A DNA stretch of 64,000 nucleotides from Nymphaea colorata (taxonomy: Eukaryota > Streptophyta > Magnoliopsida > Nymphaeales > Nymphaeaceae). Positions 47,047-59,900 of the stretch are shown here, one piece after another. Location: NCBI RefSeq assembly GCF_008831285.2, contig NC_045147.1, positions 14,548,854-14,612,853 of the forward strand, read 5' to 3'. The notes below the pieces were generated by a model. The model worked only from the letters and a program-made list of their open reading frames with translations. It ran no database searches and was not told the origin of the DNA. Within the stretch, counting starts at the first letter, position 1, and the number at the start of each line of letters is the position of its first letter. The position numbers were made by a program, and so were the translations under genes.

Positions 47047-48200
47047 AGCATTTAGACATGACAGCTACCATGTGATGGTGTAGGCCACTGCCTATGCCAG
47101 CCCATGAGACCTTCTTTTGTGATGAAGTTGGACTTGGGTCCAGCAATATGCAGTGCCCATGCCCACCCTAGATCCAAGTCATTGTCTCGCACGCACCTAA
47201 CCTACTAAGTCTTTTAGTAGGGGCAGAGCCAAAGTGGGGGTTGCATGGGCCTTGACCCTATCTTATTTAAAAAAAAGATACACGTAAATTTTTAAAAATT
47301 TCACTTATTGTATATAAAAATTTTGAAAATTGATATTTCGGTCCTAGTCAAAATTTAAAAACTTTAATTTAGCTTTCTCTCATGAAAAAATTCTGGTTCC
47401 GCTTCTGCTATTAGTGCCCTTTCGAGAAGGTATCTTGTTCATATCCATGGTTTTAAACACATAACATGGCCTATTGCAGCCCATGAGAGCTGCTGTTGTG
47501 ATGAAGTTGGACCTAGGTCCAGCAACATGCAGTGCCCACCTTAGATCTAAGTCATTTTCTCGCAGGCACCTAACCCATTAAGCCAGAGAATGGTTAGCAT
47601 GGGCAAAGCAAGGTAGGGTCCGCATGGGCCTTGACCCCACCTTATTTAAAAAAAAAAATACATGCAAATTTTAAAAAGTTTCACTTGTTCTATATAAAAG
47701 TTTTGAGAATTGATATTTCGGACCTAGTCAAAATTTAGAAACTTTAATTTAGCTTCCTTTCATGAAAAATTTCTAGCTCCGCCTCTACTGTCAATGCTCT
47801 TTTGATAAAGTATCTTGATCTGACAGTTTTGAACATGTAACATGGCCTTTGCCAACCCATGAGAGCTGCTGTTGTGATGAAGCTGGACCCGAGTCCAACA
47901 TGTAGTGCCCACCCTAGATCCATGTCATTTTCTCGCAGGCACCTAACCTAGTAAGCGAGAGAGTGGTTAGGAGGGGCTGAGCCAAAGTGAAGCTTGCATG
48001 GGCTTTTGCCCCCACCTTATTTAAAAAAAAAAAATTACATGTAAATTTGAAAAATTTTCGCTTGTTCTATATAAAAGTTTTGAAAATTGATATTTTGGTT
48101 TTAGTCAAAGTTTATAAACTTTAATTTGGCATCTTCTTACGAAAAATTTCTGACTTCGCCTCTGCTGTCAGTGCCCTTTGGCCAAAATTTTCTGTCTTGC
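47047..48200. repeat. Three-unit tandem array of about 380-bp units
   Basis: Three consecutive units (about 47047-47448, 47450-47822, 47825-48200) each contain a ...GCAGTGCCCACC...AGATC segment, CACCTAACC, a GGGC(A/T)GAGCCAAAG-type MITE end, an A-run, GAAAATTGATATTT(C/T)GG, CAAAATTTA and a TCCGC(C/T)TCTGCT-type MITE end. So each unit includes one hAT-like MITE plus about 180 bp of shared flank, and the unit rather than the MITE alone was duplicated. Identity between units is high but visibly below that of a recent event. Confidence 0.8.
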
Positions 48201-48235
48201 CGCTGACACTAGCAAGCGACCCGCCCCGACATAGA

Positions 48236-48600
48236 TTTGGTTGGTGTAAGTATAGTCACAGAAAACACGTTTTTTTCGAAAAAAACAAGATAAATTAAAT
48301 AGCCATTTAAAACTTTAGAAAGGGCATTTTTTGAAAAAAAAATGTTTAAAATGAAAAAAAGGCGTTTTGAACACATTTTTTTCACTTTTTTAATTCCAAA
48401 CAGTTTTTTTTTTTTATTTGTTACAAATCTACTTATCTTGATGTTTGTGTTATTAATTTTTCACTTATTTTATTTTTCCATCATTTTTAGTTTTTTAATT
48501 TTTTTTAAAATTTACCATATTTTTTTTATTTTTCTACATTATACCCTAAAAAACCTCATCATTTAAAACTCCGAGACATTATTATACACCTAACGTGATA
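48236..48600. mobile_element. AT-rich MITE-like element, copy A
   Basis: It starts near GGTTGGTGTAAGTATAGTCACAG minus its last bases and runs through GTTTTTTTCGAAAAAAAC, TTTTTCACTTTTT and repeated ATTTTTCACTTATTTTATTTTT motifs. A second copy lies at 51163-51590 in the same order. The ends GGTTNNNACACTATA...CACAG appear inverted when the two copies are compared. It has no coding capacity; its boundaries are approximate. Confidence 0.5.
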
Positions 48601-48683
48601 TCCCATTTTAAAAAGTTTGGTTCTCAAACTAAAACTGAAATTACTAGGGTTTGTTTAAAAATTAACAACAGTAAAGTAAAAAT

Positions 48684-49063
48684 TTGTTTTTTGAGATGAT
48701 ACAAGAAGTTGCAGATCTATTGCTTTTTTCCTGTTCTCTCTGTTCCTCAAATGGTGGTTCATATGATTCCTTGCCCTCGACAGTACATTTTTTATTGCAT
48801 AATCTTACATGGACCAAGATTTGTACAGAGAAAAGAGTTGTTGTTTTGTTGCTTGATTCGACCAAGACGGATTCTTCTTCATCTGCGCGCGGATTTGCAG
48901 GCCAAAGTACTGAATCGCCGGTGATGGATATGTGGGCGGCCGTGCTGGCAGTACAGAACCGTGAGTGCTTTGTGCCTTGACTTTGAAGAGATCGATTTCA
49001 AGGTTGGTACCGACGCTGTCAATTTTCCCAGTCCTGCAGGAAGATGAAATGCGCCATTGATCA
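48684..49063. other. Unassigned mixed-composition stretch, possible gene fragment
   Basis: This stretch is less AT-rich than its surroundings. On the plus strand it shows an acceptor-like GATTTGCAG (ending 48900) and a strong donor-like AACC|GTGAGT at about 48960, and a 76-aa frame follows on the minus strand. I do not recognise the translation of any frame. It may be a decayed gene piece, a non-coding RNA or unique intergenic DNA. Confidence 0.3.
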
Positions 49064-49466
49064 CGGGCAGGGCTTAGTTACCAGGTGCCAAAAGATCCGA
49101 CTGTTTTTCTATATAAAAGATCAAAAGAAAGCTCCTCTTTACTTTCTTTTTACCAGTATGGTTATAAAATCTTACATAAATGTATGACCCAAGAGCCTTG
49201 ACAACAAGACATATTTGGGCCATTTCACTGAGGCACTAGATTCATTCTCTACTGATGTTATAGAATGATGAGAACTGTAATGCCAAAATGAGCTTTGCTA
49301 CATACATTAGAATTTAGACTTAAAGACATGAAGGAGATCAAGAGTTCAAGACATCTTAGATGGGGACAAACGCCAACTACTTAAAATAAAAAAAATTCTT
49401 TACTTGAAATGTTATGCCCAATCTAGAGCAGCAAGGATCGAAATCCTAAGTGGCGTTTTATTTGTA

Positions 49467-49616
49467 GCTAGGAGCCGGAAATTTGTGGCTGAAGGGCACT
49501 AATATGAAAAATTGTAAATTCAAGGGGCACCAATATGTGACAAATTAAATTATGCCATCAAATTAATTATGTGGGTCTGTGTGGGCAACTGCCCATACTT
49601 AGCTCTGCCATTGTGT
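49467..49616. mobile_element. Decayed hAT-like MITE (GGCGGAGCCA family)
   Basis: The left end TAGCTAGGAGCCGG and the right end TTAGCTCTGCCATTG (reverse complement CAATGGCAGAGCTAA) resemble the neighbouring family members, and the interior GGGCACTAATATG / GGGCACCAATATG matches the element at 23417. No target-site duplication is visible. Confidence 0.5.
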
Positions 49617-49668
49617 TCTCCCTTGTCTTAGGAAGTGCCCTATAGGCAGGAATTGACATTTACGTCAA

Positions 49669-49773
<105 letters not shown>

Positions 49774-50252
49774 ATTCGACCAAACAGCAAGATCTAAAAG
49801 CAAACCCCAAGTGATGAGGCCAGGGGAGGCAGGCCATTTCGATGCTATAATGGGACAAGCACCTTTTCCTTTGTTGCTCGAGTGGGACGTGACCATGAGA
49901 AGTTGTCGCCTGTGTAGAATCCCTGTCTATTTATGGAATTGGTTTACGATCCAGAAATTTTTATCCAAGGGGCAAACGTAAGAGCTTTGAATCGGGTCCA
50001 AAGAATCCCATATAACTGGATCCGGGTTTTTTTTTTTCTGTGTGGGCGGGTGCCCTGCCATTGGTGCAGAGGAAAGAAGATTTAATACTTTTTCCCTCCC
50101 TTATAAGAACAGTGTGTGTCTGTAGATTGTGGGCTTCAACATGGGCACCAGGTGGGTATCCCGCCCAGCTTCAGGCTGTCAAATCAGGGTCGGGCCGATT
50201 CAAACTTGTGCACAATTAAATATATATTATAAAATTATATTTTATATGTTTT

Positions 50253-50258
<6 letters not shown>

Positions 50259-50302
<44 letters not shown>
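50259..50302. repeat. (AT)n microsatellite
   Basis: A pure AT run of about 44 bp sits within a wider AT-rich stretch (50218-50345). Confidence 0.95.
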
Positions 50303-50305
<3 letters not shown>

Positions 50306-50654
50306 ATTTATATATTAAATATAAATGTTTACTTATTTTTTATTTATTAAAATCAGGTTCTTTTGTAGTGATCTTCTGGTATTTGGAATTTTCTTACTGA
50401 TCGATATCCAAATTCAATTCCTTAGAAGCTGACATGGTTTCGTTAGTTATACATCTGGATTCATCTGAACCCGATAAGGTATCTTGTTTAGATCCACGGT
50501 TTTAAACATGTAGCATGAATAATAACTAGAAGTTGAAATTTGTAACCATTTAGAAGGAAATGCAAACCCATCACTTTTGTTGTCCCGTTTGGCTAAAATT
50601 TTTAGATTTCTTGACATTTGGTGTTTGCTTCGCAAGAAATTAAGTAGAGTTTTA

Positions 50655-51060
50655 TCCTACTAATTAAAGCATTTAGACATGACAGCTACCATGTGCTGGT
50701 GTAGGCCACGGCCTATGCCAGCCCGTGAGACCTTCTTTTGTGATGAAGGTGGACTTGGGTCCAGCAATATGCAGTGCCCACCCTAGACCCAAGTCATTGT
50801 GTGGCACGCACCTAACCTACTAAGTCTCTTAGCTGGGGCAGAGCCAAAGTGGGGCTTGCATGGACTTTGACCCCACCTTATTTAAAAAAAAATTACATGT
50901 AAATTTAAAAAAAATATCACTTGTTTTATATAGAAGTTTTGAAAATTGATATTTTGGTCCTAGTCAAAATTTAAAAACTTTAATTTGGCCTTTGCCTCTG
51001 CTGTCTGTGCCATTTTTCCAAAATTTTCTGTCTCACCACTAACACTAGCTAACTAGTTAG
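50655..51060. repeat. Second, single-unit copy of the 47-48 kb array
   Basis: This block repeats the left flank of the array (TTAAAGCATTTAGACATGAC, matching about 47045) and one unit through TTTTCTGTCTCACC, matching the end of the array near 48195. It therefore corresponds to the first half of unit 1 joined to the second half of unit 3. A short echo of the inter-unit sequence (AGGTATCTTGTTTAGATCCA) lies upstream at about 50477. Confidence 0.8.
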
Positions 51061-51162
51061 AAAATGCTGGTTTCACATGAGCGATTAAGATCTAAATCAT
51101 GGTATCACCATGCTTTGGGCATATTTTGCAACTGGAATTAACTAGCTATGAGGTGGAATGGA

Positions 51163-51590
51163 CTTTCTATTAGTACAGGTGATTAAACTGGTCGAGACAT
51201 GAGTTGATAATGGCGAACGACTCGCCGAGAAAACGTCTTTTTTTCGAAAAAAACACGATAAATTAAATGGCCTTTTAAAACGTTTAAAAAAACTTTTTTT
51301 TTTGAAAGAAATGTTAAAAACAAACAAAAACGCGTTTTTGACAAATTTTTTTCACTTTTTTTAATGCCAAGCAGTTTTTTTTTCTTTGTTTTTTATTTGT
51401 CGCAAATCCACTTATCTTTTGATGTTTGTGCTATTAATTTTTCACTTATTTTATTTTTCAAAAATTTTTAGTTTTTATTTTTTTAAAAATTTACCATATT
51501 TTTTCATTTTTTTAGCTCACCGTATTATACATGACAAAAACCTCGCCGTTTAAAATTTCGATACCTGTGGCTATAGTGTAAACCCAGTTC
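51163..51590. mobile_element. AT-rich MITE-like element, copy B
   Basis: This matches the element at 48236-48600 in order and spacing (TTTTTTTCGAAAAAAAC, GATAAATTAAATGGCC, TTTTTCACTTTTT, ATCCACTTATCTT). Its right end has ACCTGTGGCTATAGTGTAAACC, whose reverse complement resembles the left end of copy A, supporting terminal inverted repeats. Boundaries are approximate. Confidence 0.5.
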
Positions 51591-51979
51591 TTCTGTAGTA
51601 GGCTTTCTCGTTTCTTTCACATTTTGCGACTAAAACTGAGGAATGAACTTGTATACTTAACAGATTTAGTGTTAGAACAACTTCATGAAGGCAGCTCAAA
51701 CTGCGTTTCTCGATGAAGTTATGGCCCTCCTGAAATGAGATCGTGTAGGCGAAGAAGCTGTTCGATTCTATCCCTCGTAAAGAAGCATGTAATGCATTAT
51801 AAAAAAAAGTTCATTCAAAATGTATGCACCCTCTAAAAAGAAACACTAAGACCTCCTTTCCCCCTGCCACTATGGTCGGGGCCTATGTCAAGGTCCCGGA
51901 GGAGTAAGATATGCCCATAAAGTATAAAGTAGAATGTTGTGATCCCACCGTTTATAGTTCAAGGGAGTAACAGTCACGA

Positions 51980-52158
51980 CAGTAGCGAAACTACTTGTTC
52001 GCTCGAATGGGCCACTGCCCACTCCAGCCCATCAAAAATTTCACTATAATGCGTTAAACTTACATTGTTATGACTTTAAATTTATATACAGTGCCTACAC
52101 CAAAGTTGTGTCACCTATACAAGTGCCTCACTGATAAAAAATCTTGGCTCCGCCATTG
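51980..52158. mobile_element. hAT-type MITE with perfect 8-bp TSD
   Basis: The left end CAGTAGCGAAACTA pairs with TTGGCTCCGCCATTG (reverse complement CAATGGCGGAGCCAA). AGTCACGA flanks the element exactly at 51972-51979 and 52159-52166. The 179-bp element has no coding sequence. The intact target-site duplication marks it as one of the younger insertions of its family here. Confidence 0.88.
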
Positions 52159-52985
52159 AGTCACGAGAATTTCGTCTAGTCACCTATGCTACACTCCTTG
52201 GAGCATTCAAATGTATGAAGTCCAACATCTATTAATTGTAAAAAGAATTACAAGTTCTATAGTATATTTGCACATGATGATTCTTTGTTACTTGTACATT
52301 CAAATTGGTTTCCGTCATGTTTGAGGACAGGTGACCCAAAAAGATCTTGGAAATTAAGTTTGTTCCTTCATCCACCCTCGAGCCTCTTTCTCGCATTTCA
52401 TCAGCTTCATTTCAAGCACATTGGCTGAGATCAAGGCAGTCTTGAGATAATTCATCCTGTGATAAAATTAAATTTTCAGAAGTAAATTTGCTTGTTCCTA
52501 CATGAACATCGAATGTTCATTTAGAAGCAAACCACATCAATCTTTGCCTCAACTCGCATTTTAAGTAAGCCATGTCTTTATGTGCTAGCAAGAAGGACTT
52601 GATCATTAAGCACATTGATGCTATAAGAAAATGTGTGACGCCTCATTTTGAAAAGTTTAGGTCAATATTTAAGATCGTGAAGAATTTTGAAAGACTCATA
52701 AAAAGATTGTTAAATGATTGGTTGTCCTGGTTCTTATCTCTGTTAGGAGATGAACCAAACTACTAAGTGCGGATTAGAATCAGTCAAGCTCCATATGGAA
52801 GTGGGCTGGATTGTTACAAAATGCGGTCTATTTGATTGATGATTTCCAAATTAACATGCTAAAACTAATTCTGCAGTTCTAAAAAGTTGTGACAATGGGC
52901 TCAAATGGATCAAGTTCAAATTACATGAAACTGATGCAACAAAAAATGACAACAACTATTCCAGCTCGATTGCACTCGTCTCAAT

Positions 52986-53062
52986 TAGGGGCGGAGCCAA
53001 GCTACAGTAACTTTAATTCGTAATTCGGTCTCCCTTATAAAAAATTACTAACTTCGCCTTTA
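52986..53062. mobile_element. 77-bp hAT-type MITE with 7/8-bp TSD
   Basis: The ends TAGGGGCGGAGCC and (reverse complement) TAAAGGCGAAGTT are terminal inverted repeats. The flanks GTCTCAAT (52978-52985) and GTCTCAAC (53063-53070) differ at one base. It looks like a strongly shortened member of the same family as 51980-52158. Confidence 0.8.
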
Positions 53063-54134
53063 GTCTCAACCATGATGTGATTATGAATATTGTACTTAGA
53101 TCCAACAGCCAATAGCCTGGTTTCTTTTTCTCCAAACTTTATAAAAAACCAACATTGTGCTCCTGCCAAACGGGGCATTCTATATGTACATGATTGAGTG
53201 CAAAAACTTATGGATATATATGCTCTACGTGATCTATGGCGATGACCAGATTCTTAATCTTTAATCTCCAAACTAAACTATGTAGAAAAACATCATTTTT
53301 TTAAATTCTGGAATAATGATATGAAAAGTTGGTATTAATTTGCCAAATATTAGCTGCATATTCACACCCATTTTCAAATCCTAGAAAAATTGATATTATA
53401 TGGGGTTGATAGAATATTGGTAAGTCTAACATAGTACTGAATTTGCTTGAGAGCATATGCATATTTTATAAGTTTTTTTTTGTAAACATAGTAGGCAAAC
53501 TCATGAATCAGACCCGTCTAATTCTGGAGTCAGCATATCAATCAATTGGCTCGGGGACTTGTCCAGGTCAGGTCAGGTCACAAATTTGTTGTGTATTTTT
53601 GCTACAATTTGATCAAAAGGTTAAACACATGTCTATAATATAACGGCTAAATATCAAGTAAAGACCACTAAATGGCCATAGTTTGCAAACACAAACACGT
53701 AAACTACAAAATAATAGCTACTAATAAGTAACATGCGCTACATTACTTTATTTTTAATAAACAGCTATAGTATTATTTCTTCGTGTTATGGAACACTAGA
53801 AAACCCAATCCTCTAAAATTCAGTAGTATATAGTATATATTAGGTCAAGCCATTGATCCTGACCCACTTCGTTGGCTGGGTTTGCCAATTATATTTGAAA
53901 ATATGGATATGAAAATGGGAAGTGTGATCTGATTAATGTCTTATTAAGAGCTACGGAGAGATACCAACTGTATTAAAATAACCTAAATTGTTAAACTAAG
54001 TCACTTGTCTAACCATTCTTTCTTTCTCATTAAAAGTATTTAACACTTTTTTTGTCTAACAAGCTTCTACGAGCATAGCATAGTTGGTAAGTTTGACAGA
54101 CCAATAAAAGTCTGATCATCAGTTTGATTCTCTT

Positions 54135-54230
54135 AAAGATCGTTTGACTGTTGTCCATTAAAACAGGACAGATAGGATGTCATACTGTTGTTCTGTCTTT
54201 ATGGACAACAGTCTCACTAACGACTTTTTT
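54135..54230. mobile_element. Foldback MITE, 25-bp arms
   Basis: The arm 54146-54170 (GACTGTTGTCCAT...) is repeated in inverse at 54189-54213 with about three mismatches, leaving an 18-nt loop. The similarity weakly extends outward (AAAGATCGTTT versus AACGACTTTTT). The whole can fold into one hairpin. Either a small foldback element or a small-RNA precursor would look like this. Confidence 0.65.
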
Positions 54231-54639
54231 CGAGATATGTTGTTCTTGTTCTACATTCAAACAATGTTGAAGCATAATGTAGTTGGTTATAATTAGCTAA
54301 ATGTCATTTTGTATTCCTTGCTATACATATTTAAGAGCAGGAGTCTCCTAAACAATAGTGATTTAATATCGTTGGCAGTAGAGCAAACTTTGTGATCAAC
54401 TTTTCACATTTGTTAATATAAAAATGCAAGAAAAGACAATAAAAAAGAAATATAATTTTGATTTTAAAAAATATTTTGAGTTATCCACTTAGTCGGTTTT
54501 CTCTCAACGTAGGATTAAAATTAAAACAAATACAGTTTCAAAGGAGACGGGACAATACCGGGTAACTACTTAGGTTGTGGTTACCTTATGATTAGATGAA
54601 ATCGTGAAGTGCCTCTCCGTTATTTTTTCTTTTGGGGCG

Positions 54640-55043
54640 TGAAATTTGAGAGAGAGGGTTTAAGAGCTGCCAAATGTAAACAATTTTTGGTTTCGATTCC
54701 AAACTTTCGTGGGTGGTAGTTCCTCCTTAGCCCTTTTCTTCCTTCCAAAATTTTTCGTGATTTCCTTCTTCCCGAAGTGGGGCTTTTGGAACCCTAGCAG
54801 AAAGGAGGGCCTGGCACCTTCTCTCCCACCAACTCTTCCTTCGTTTCTCGTGGTCGGAGAAGATTACGATGAGGTTTCAGGATAATTAAACAGAAGAGTG
54901 GCTGCCTCAGGGATAGGCACGGTGGGATCGGCAAGCAACGAAAGCACTGGGCAGGCTGCGGAAGCGGCGGGATAATTCTAAATCTATAGAGAAGCAGATA
55001 GAACATCAACGAGGAAATTTGGGTGTCTCGCGGGGAAGAGGTG

Positions 55044-55101
<58 letters not shown>

Positions 55102-55140
55102 TGCAGGATAGTATGCTCCACCATCAATTTCAGTCCCCAA
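54640..55140 (+). promoter_or_regulatory. Probable ELM1 promoter and leader
   Basis: Composition shifts here to GAGAGAGAGG, a telo-box-like AACCCTAG near 54790, and then a long CT tract before 55097. Such features mark plant promoters and 5' leaders. If it belongs to ELM1, the leader must contain an intron of about 1.8 kb, since the ELM1 ATG is at 56956. Position and composition are the only evidence. Confidence 0.35.
55046..55097. repeat. (CT)n microsatellite
   Basis: A pure CT run of about 52 bp lies upstream of ELM1, in its probable leader or promoter. Confidence 0.96.
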
Positions 55141-56955
55141 CAACCACCACCGTGCCCACCTCAGTTCAGCCCTAACCAGATTTTTTTTAAAAAGTTTTGA
55201 TGCTGCATATTAATATGCTGAGTGTAGGTCGATTGGTTAAACATCTAACGATGATGGCGCTGCAGGAGCATCATCAAGTGGATTTCTCCTTCTTCTTTTT
55301 CCCCATATTCCGGACATGAACAAGTACATATCTGTTTGAGTAATAGAGATTTCAGGTCACAAGTAAGGGGTCAGTGGGTGCATTATAGAGAATAGCTCAT
55401 CAAAGTCCTGTCCTAATATCTCGAGTTCTTTGTGGCTGGCTGAGGACGCCCTCAGGAGCGCAAGGACCGAGTTTCTGGTTTTTGCGATTAGGATTTTTGA
55501 CCTATGGACTTTCAAAGTACTTAGATGGATACATAGCAAACATCAATCTATGTGTTCAATACGTCGGTAATTATGAAACTGTAGAACCATTTTATAATAA
55601 TTCGCGGAGGTGCAAATAATTTGGCCTGATGCTTTTGCCATGAAAAAAGGTCGTACCATGCAATTGCTAGCTTCATAGATACTTCCAAATTTTGTGATAC
55701 AGTATGACATATCGATCAGCTTCCTACTGTCTGACAAGTAATAAAAGGATCGACTGTTTTGTGCAGTTCAAATGATGTATATACAAAAATCGGACAGGGT
55801 ATTGCTTGTACTGCTTGTATGATTGTGTTTTAAGTGTCCTTGTCTTTGTCCATTCTGCTTCCTGTACGCTCTTGACAGCCTGATGCGTTTCAATTCTGTT
55901 CCTTATTTGTTTAAAAAAATCGAGACATTGTGTTTGGGTTCAAGGTAATAAGGTTACCACTTAGAGAATGGGCGTTCCACCTATAATGGCGACACCTACA
56001 CGAGCTGAATTCCACCATCTAAGCATATTTCCTCACCTAAGTGGATCATGCATGAAGATGTCAAATATTTCTTCTTTGTAGCATCAGTGTTATAGGACAG
56101 TTTAAAGGTTCTTTTTGGTCCTTCCCAAAAGTTTTGTGCTTGAATGACTGACAGTACACATGGCAAAACCATAAAAGCCAAGAAATTCTTGAGATCAGCT
56201 AAAACCAAAATGGGGCTCTTATTTCCGAGCCACATTCAACACCATGAACTCCTGAAACAAAAGTATGAGATTTAAGAACTTCTAAAAATACAAAAGTTGG
56301 CATTGAATATGTGAATCTGAAGGACTTCTAAAGGCACAGTTGGATGACATGCTATAAACTGGTTATAATTAACCCTGCTTTTACCTGAAACATGTTTATT
56401 GGGAAGCCTGGTTTACCAAAAATCCATGTTATAACATGTTAGGGAACTCCTGAATGCAATAAACTGGGTCAGGGGCTGAAACATCTGCCCTCCTGGCTTC
56501 CCCAAAACCAGGTTTCAATCAGATTTTGCTAAATTCAGTAAAGTTGTCATCCAAACATTTTACTGATTGAGTATTAGACAGAAAGCCTGGTTAAGAATAA
56601 GAACCAGGTTCATGCAGGGGTGGAATATATCAGTAAACCAATTCCTCAGTTCATCCAAGTAATAAGGAGCAGGATGGAATGTTAGTGGAACTCTTTCCGA
56701 AAATGAAAACCGGCTGTTGAGCGTCTAGGAGATAGGATGAAGGCACCTAAAAAACTATACCAGATGATGGGGAAGAAAGCAATATATCATGCCATATCAC
56801 AAATTGTGTAGTATCTATGATGCTTACCAGCTCATGTTATCTGTTTTTTTCTCCGGTTTTTGTTTCAGAAAAAATCCAATAAGGAGAAATTGTGAAGTGG
56901 ATGAGAAGTATAAAGTTGGTTATTTTGCACTGTGTCTAGGGTTTAGTTACAAATC
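55141..56955. other. Region before the ELM1 start codon
   Basis: No gene is recognised. It may be a 5' UTR intron of ELM1. A weak pair of inverted TTGGATGACA motifs (about 56340 and 56550) could bound a MITE with AAGCCTGGTT repeats inside. A telo-box-like CTAGGGTTTAG lies about 10-20 bases before the ATG. Confidence 0.4.
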
Positions 56956-59900
56956 ATGAGGATGATCAAGCTTCCGGAGCCGCCAAGTGGTACCCCCGGG
57001 ATGCCAGAGATATTTGAAGGTGGAGTTTATACTGTAATTCGAAGGGCTGTTGTCATTGGAAATGGCTTTGCTGGAGCAGAGAATCAGTGTCTTGGATTGG
57101 TCCGTGCGCTGGGATTGTCTGATAGGCATTCTTTATATGTAAGTTTCTTTTGATTATTTCTTCCTGTCTCCATTGATTTTGGTAGAAGGTATAGATATAT
57201 GTTGTTAGCAAACTAAGTGATGGTTTATGGTTACATGGTTGAATCTTGTTGATTGCTTGGTAAAATTAACAAGTTTGTGGTGTTGTTTTGATTATTTTAT
57301 TTGTATGTGCTCCAAGTGTTTTGGTCACAATACAATTGCAGGTTATGAGATTCACAAATGATTTTACTAGACAAGATCTTATGTTTTATGCAAAATCATT
57401 TTACTGTAAATTTCTTTGCAAAGCTGATCAATTGGCTTCCAAGTAAGCTTCTACAAAATTCTATAACTTGTAACTTCCCAATCTGATTCAAATAAGGTAA
57501 TTGCATGGGTTGCTTGCTGAATGAAACTTAGTTGTGGGTATTTACTGCTTGAATTTGATCATGTCTAAATACTTGCTTTGTTTCGTTTAGATGATGAATC
57601 TGGTTTTGTTGTCACATACATCATATTTTGACCATTTACTTCTTAAATTCTGCAGCGTGTTACCAGACCAACTGGTGGTATTAATGAGTGGCTGCGATGG
57701 CTTCCAGTCTCTCTTCACAAAAAACTGGATTATATCTTAAGACAGCTCTGGGGTGATTCTCGAGTTCTATCATCCTTCAGGAAGAAACAGTTGGCACCAT
57801 TTCCCGCTGAAAATGGCATGAAGGCAGGCCTGTCATCTGTTCTAGAAGCTGATGCAAGGCATATTGCTAATATGGCTCAGGAGACTTTTGAGAAGTATGA
57901 TCTAGTTTTCCATGTATATATATGTGTATTTAGTTGTATGTTATGTAGGATGTACACAAGAAGATTTTCACATTCCGCAATCTGTCAAGCACATACTCAT
58001 CTTTCATCAGCACAAGTTGTCGGTGTCAAATGGTTTGTCATTTTACTTTCAGGGAAGGACCTCTTCTGGTTGTTGCTTCTGGTCGAGATACAGTCTCCTT
58101 AGCAAGTTCTATAAAAAAATTAGCCCCAAGCAATGTTTTTGTTGTTCAGGTACTTCCTGCCTTATCTTTGGCTTCTTTCCTTTCCTGGTGTATAGTGTGC
58201 TTTCTTTTAATGGATGGTTACTGGATTCTTCATGTAAATATCTCTGTGTGTGTAGGTCCTTGTGGAATAATAGCTGTTTGGCACATGAAAAGGATGATAC
58301 TGAAATTTTTGAATCAATAAATTGCATTCAGGCATCTGATTTCATCCTTCTATAAATAAAGAGTTGTGCTTTTGTTTTCAGCCCGTATGTCATTTGCATG
58401 GAACATGTAATTTGTGTTTTTTCTATGATATATGTGTGTGTGTTAAGTTATTGTTTTAGCTTTTAAGACAATAATGTATTTTATCGTGAGTGCAATTAGG
58501 GGTGGGCATGAAAGAAGTCTGAGCCAAGGTGGGGAAACTCTAATCTGGCTTTGCTGGCGCTCGGTTTGAACATGTTTGTTCAGCTAGAACTTGGCTTGTA
58601 TAAGCTCAAGCTGACCTGAGCAGCCAAGGCCCAGAATTAGGGACAGCTGAATAGCTGAGCAGCTGCAGCAATAGGTTTTGACACATGGCATATTGCATAC
58701 ATGATACAGCCCAACAGGATATTTGCAGTTTTGCTATGCCAATGACATCTGACAAGATAACTGTATAAGCCTATAAGGTATATTACACGTATTATATTTT
58801 TCATTTTAATCAAGCTTATAAGAAGCGAACCTTCTCAGTTCCAGCTTAAGCTTAAGGCCTTAAATGGTAACTCAAACTTGGGTGGAGCTTGAGTTATTTG
58901 GCTCATTGTGCAGTCCTAGGTGCAAGGAACAGAAAAGTGATGTTCCCTAGTGGAACCCCTTCAAGAAGAAGAAGAAGAAGAAGAAGACAACATTTGAGTG
59001 AATGAGGAAAATGGACTGAATGACATTGCAGATGTGGAAAAATGAGGGGATTGCTATCATCATACCGAAAATTAAAGCTATTGATATTTATGAGTAGCAA
59101 ATTTTCATTGGCTTGCATGTGAGTGCCTTAGAATCTTATATGTGATGTCCAAGTGCAAATGAAAAATCATAATTTTCTTGTCTAGTAGGTGATAGGTAAC
59201 TTTGATGTTTTGAAGCTAAATCTAATTTAGTTATTTTGCATTTTTGCTAATTGTTTAAAAAATGGAGACCTTTTACCTTTTAAAAATTCTCTCGTTGTCT
59301 TCCTTCACCACTCTATTCATGCTATTTTTTTCTCCTTTTCTAACCTCTTTTCCAAGTTAGTGCTGGGTCTTCTTAGTTTCTGGTTAGTTGCTGATTTTGA
59401 TACTCTTCCTTTTCCTTTCCAGTTATAATGAGTGCTCTTTCCTTTTTCTTGGTTTGAATATCTGTTCTTTATTTTTTACTGTACAATTTGGAATGGATGT
59501 GCATGTTTCATACTGGGTTTGCTTTTCAATTTCAGATACAACATCCTAGGGTAAAGTTGAATAGATTTGACATGGTAGTGACACCACATCATGATTATTA
59601 CCCATTGACTCCTGCTGGGCAACAGCAGATCCCTCGTTTTCTACGAAGATGGATCACTCCATATGAACCGCCCAATAAAAATGTGGTACGCAATCTTATC
59701 AGCATGTTGATTCTTATGCTTAAAGAGATACTTGGATACTATGCCAAATAATCTAGAGTTGATCACAAAAAGTATCTGCCAACTGATTCACAGTTTTGTA
59801 ACACAGGTTCTCACAGTTGGAGCATTACATCAGGCTGATTCTACTGCACTTAGGCTTGCTGCTAGTGCATGGCATGATGAGCTGGCACCTCTTCCTAAGC

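Noticed and set aside
47047-48200. CRISPR-like or satellite array
   Set aside because: Only three long, diverged units each containing a MITE; this is a local tandem duplication in a plant nuclear genome.
56336-56560. MITE with TTGGATGACA ends before ELM1
   Set aside because: Only a 10-bp inverted match and no target-site duplication, so the support is too weak to list as an element.
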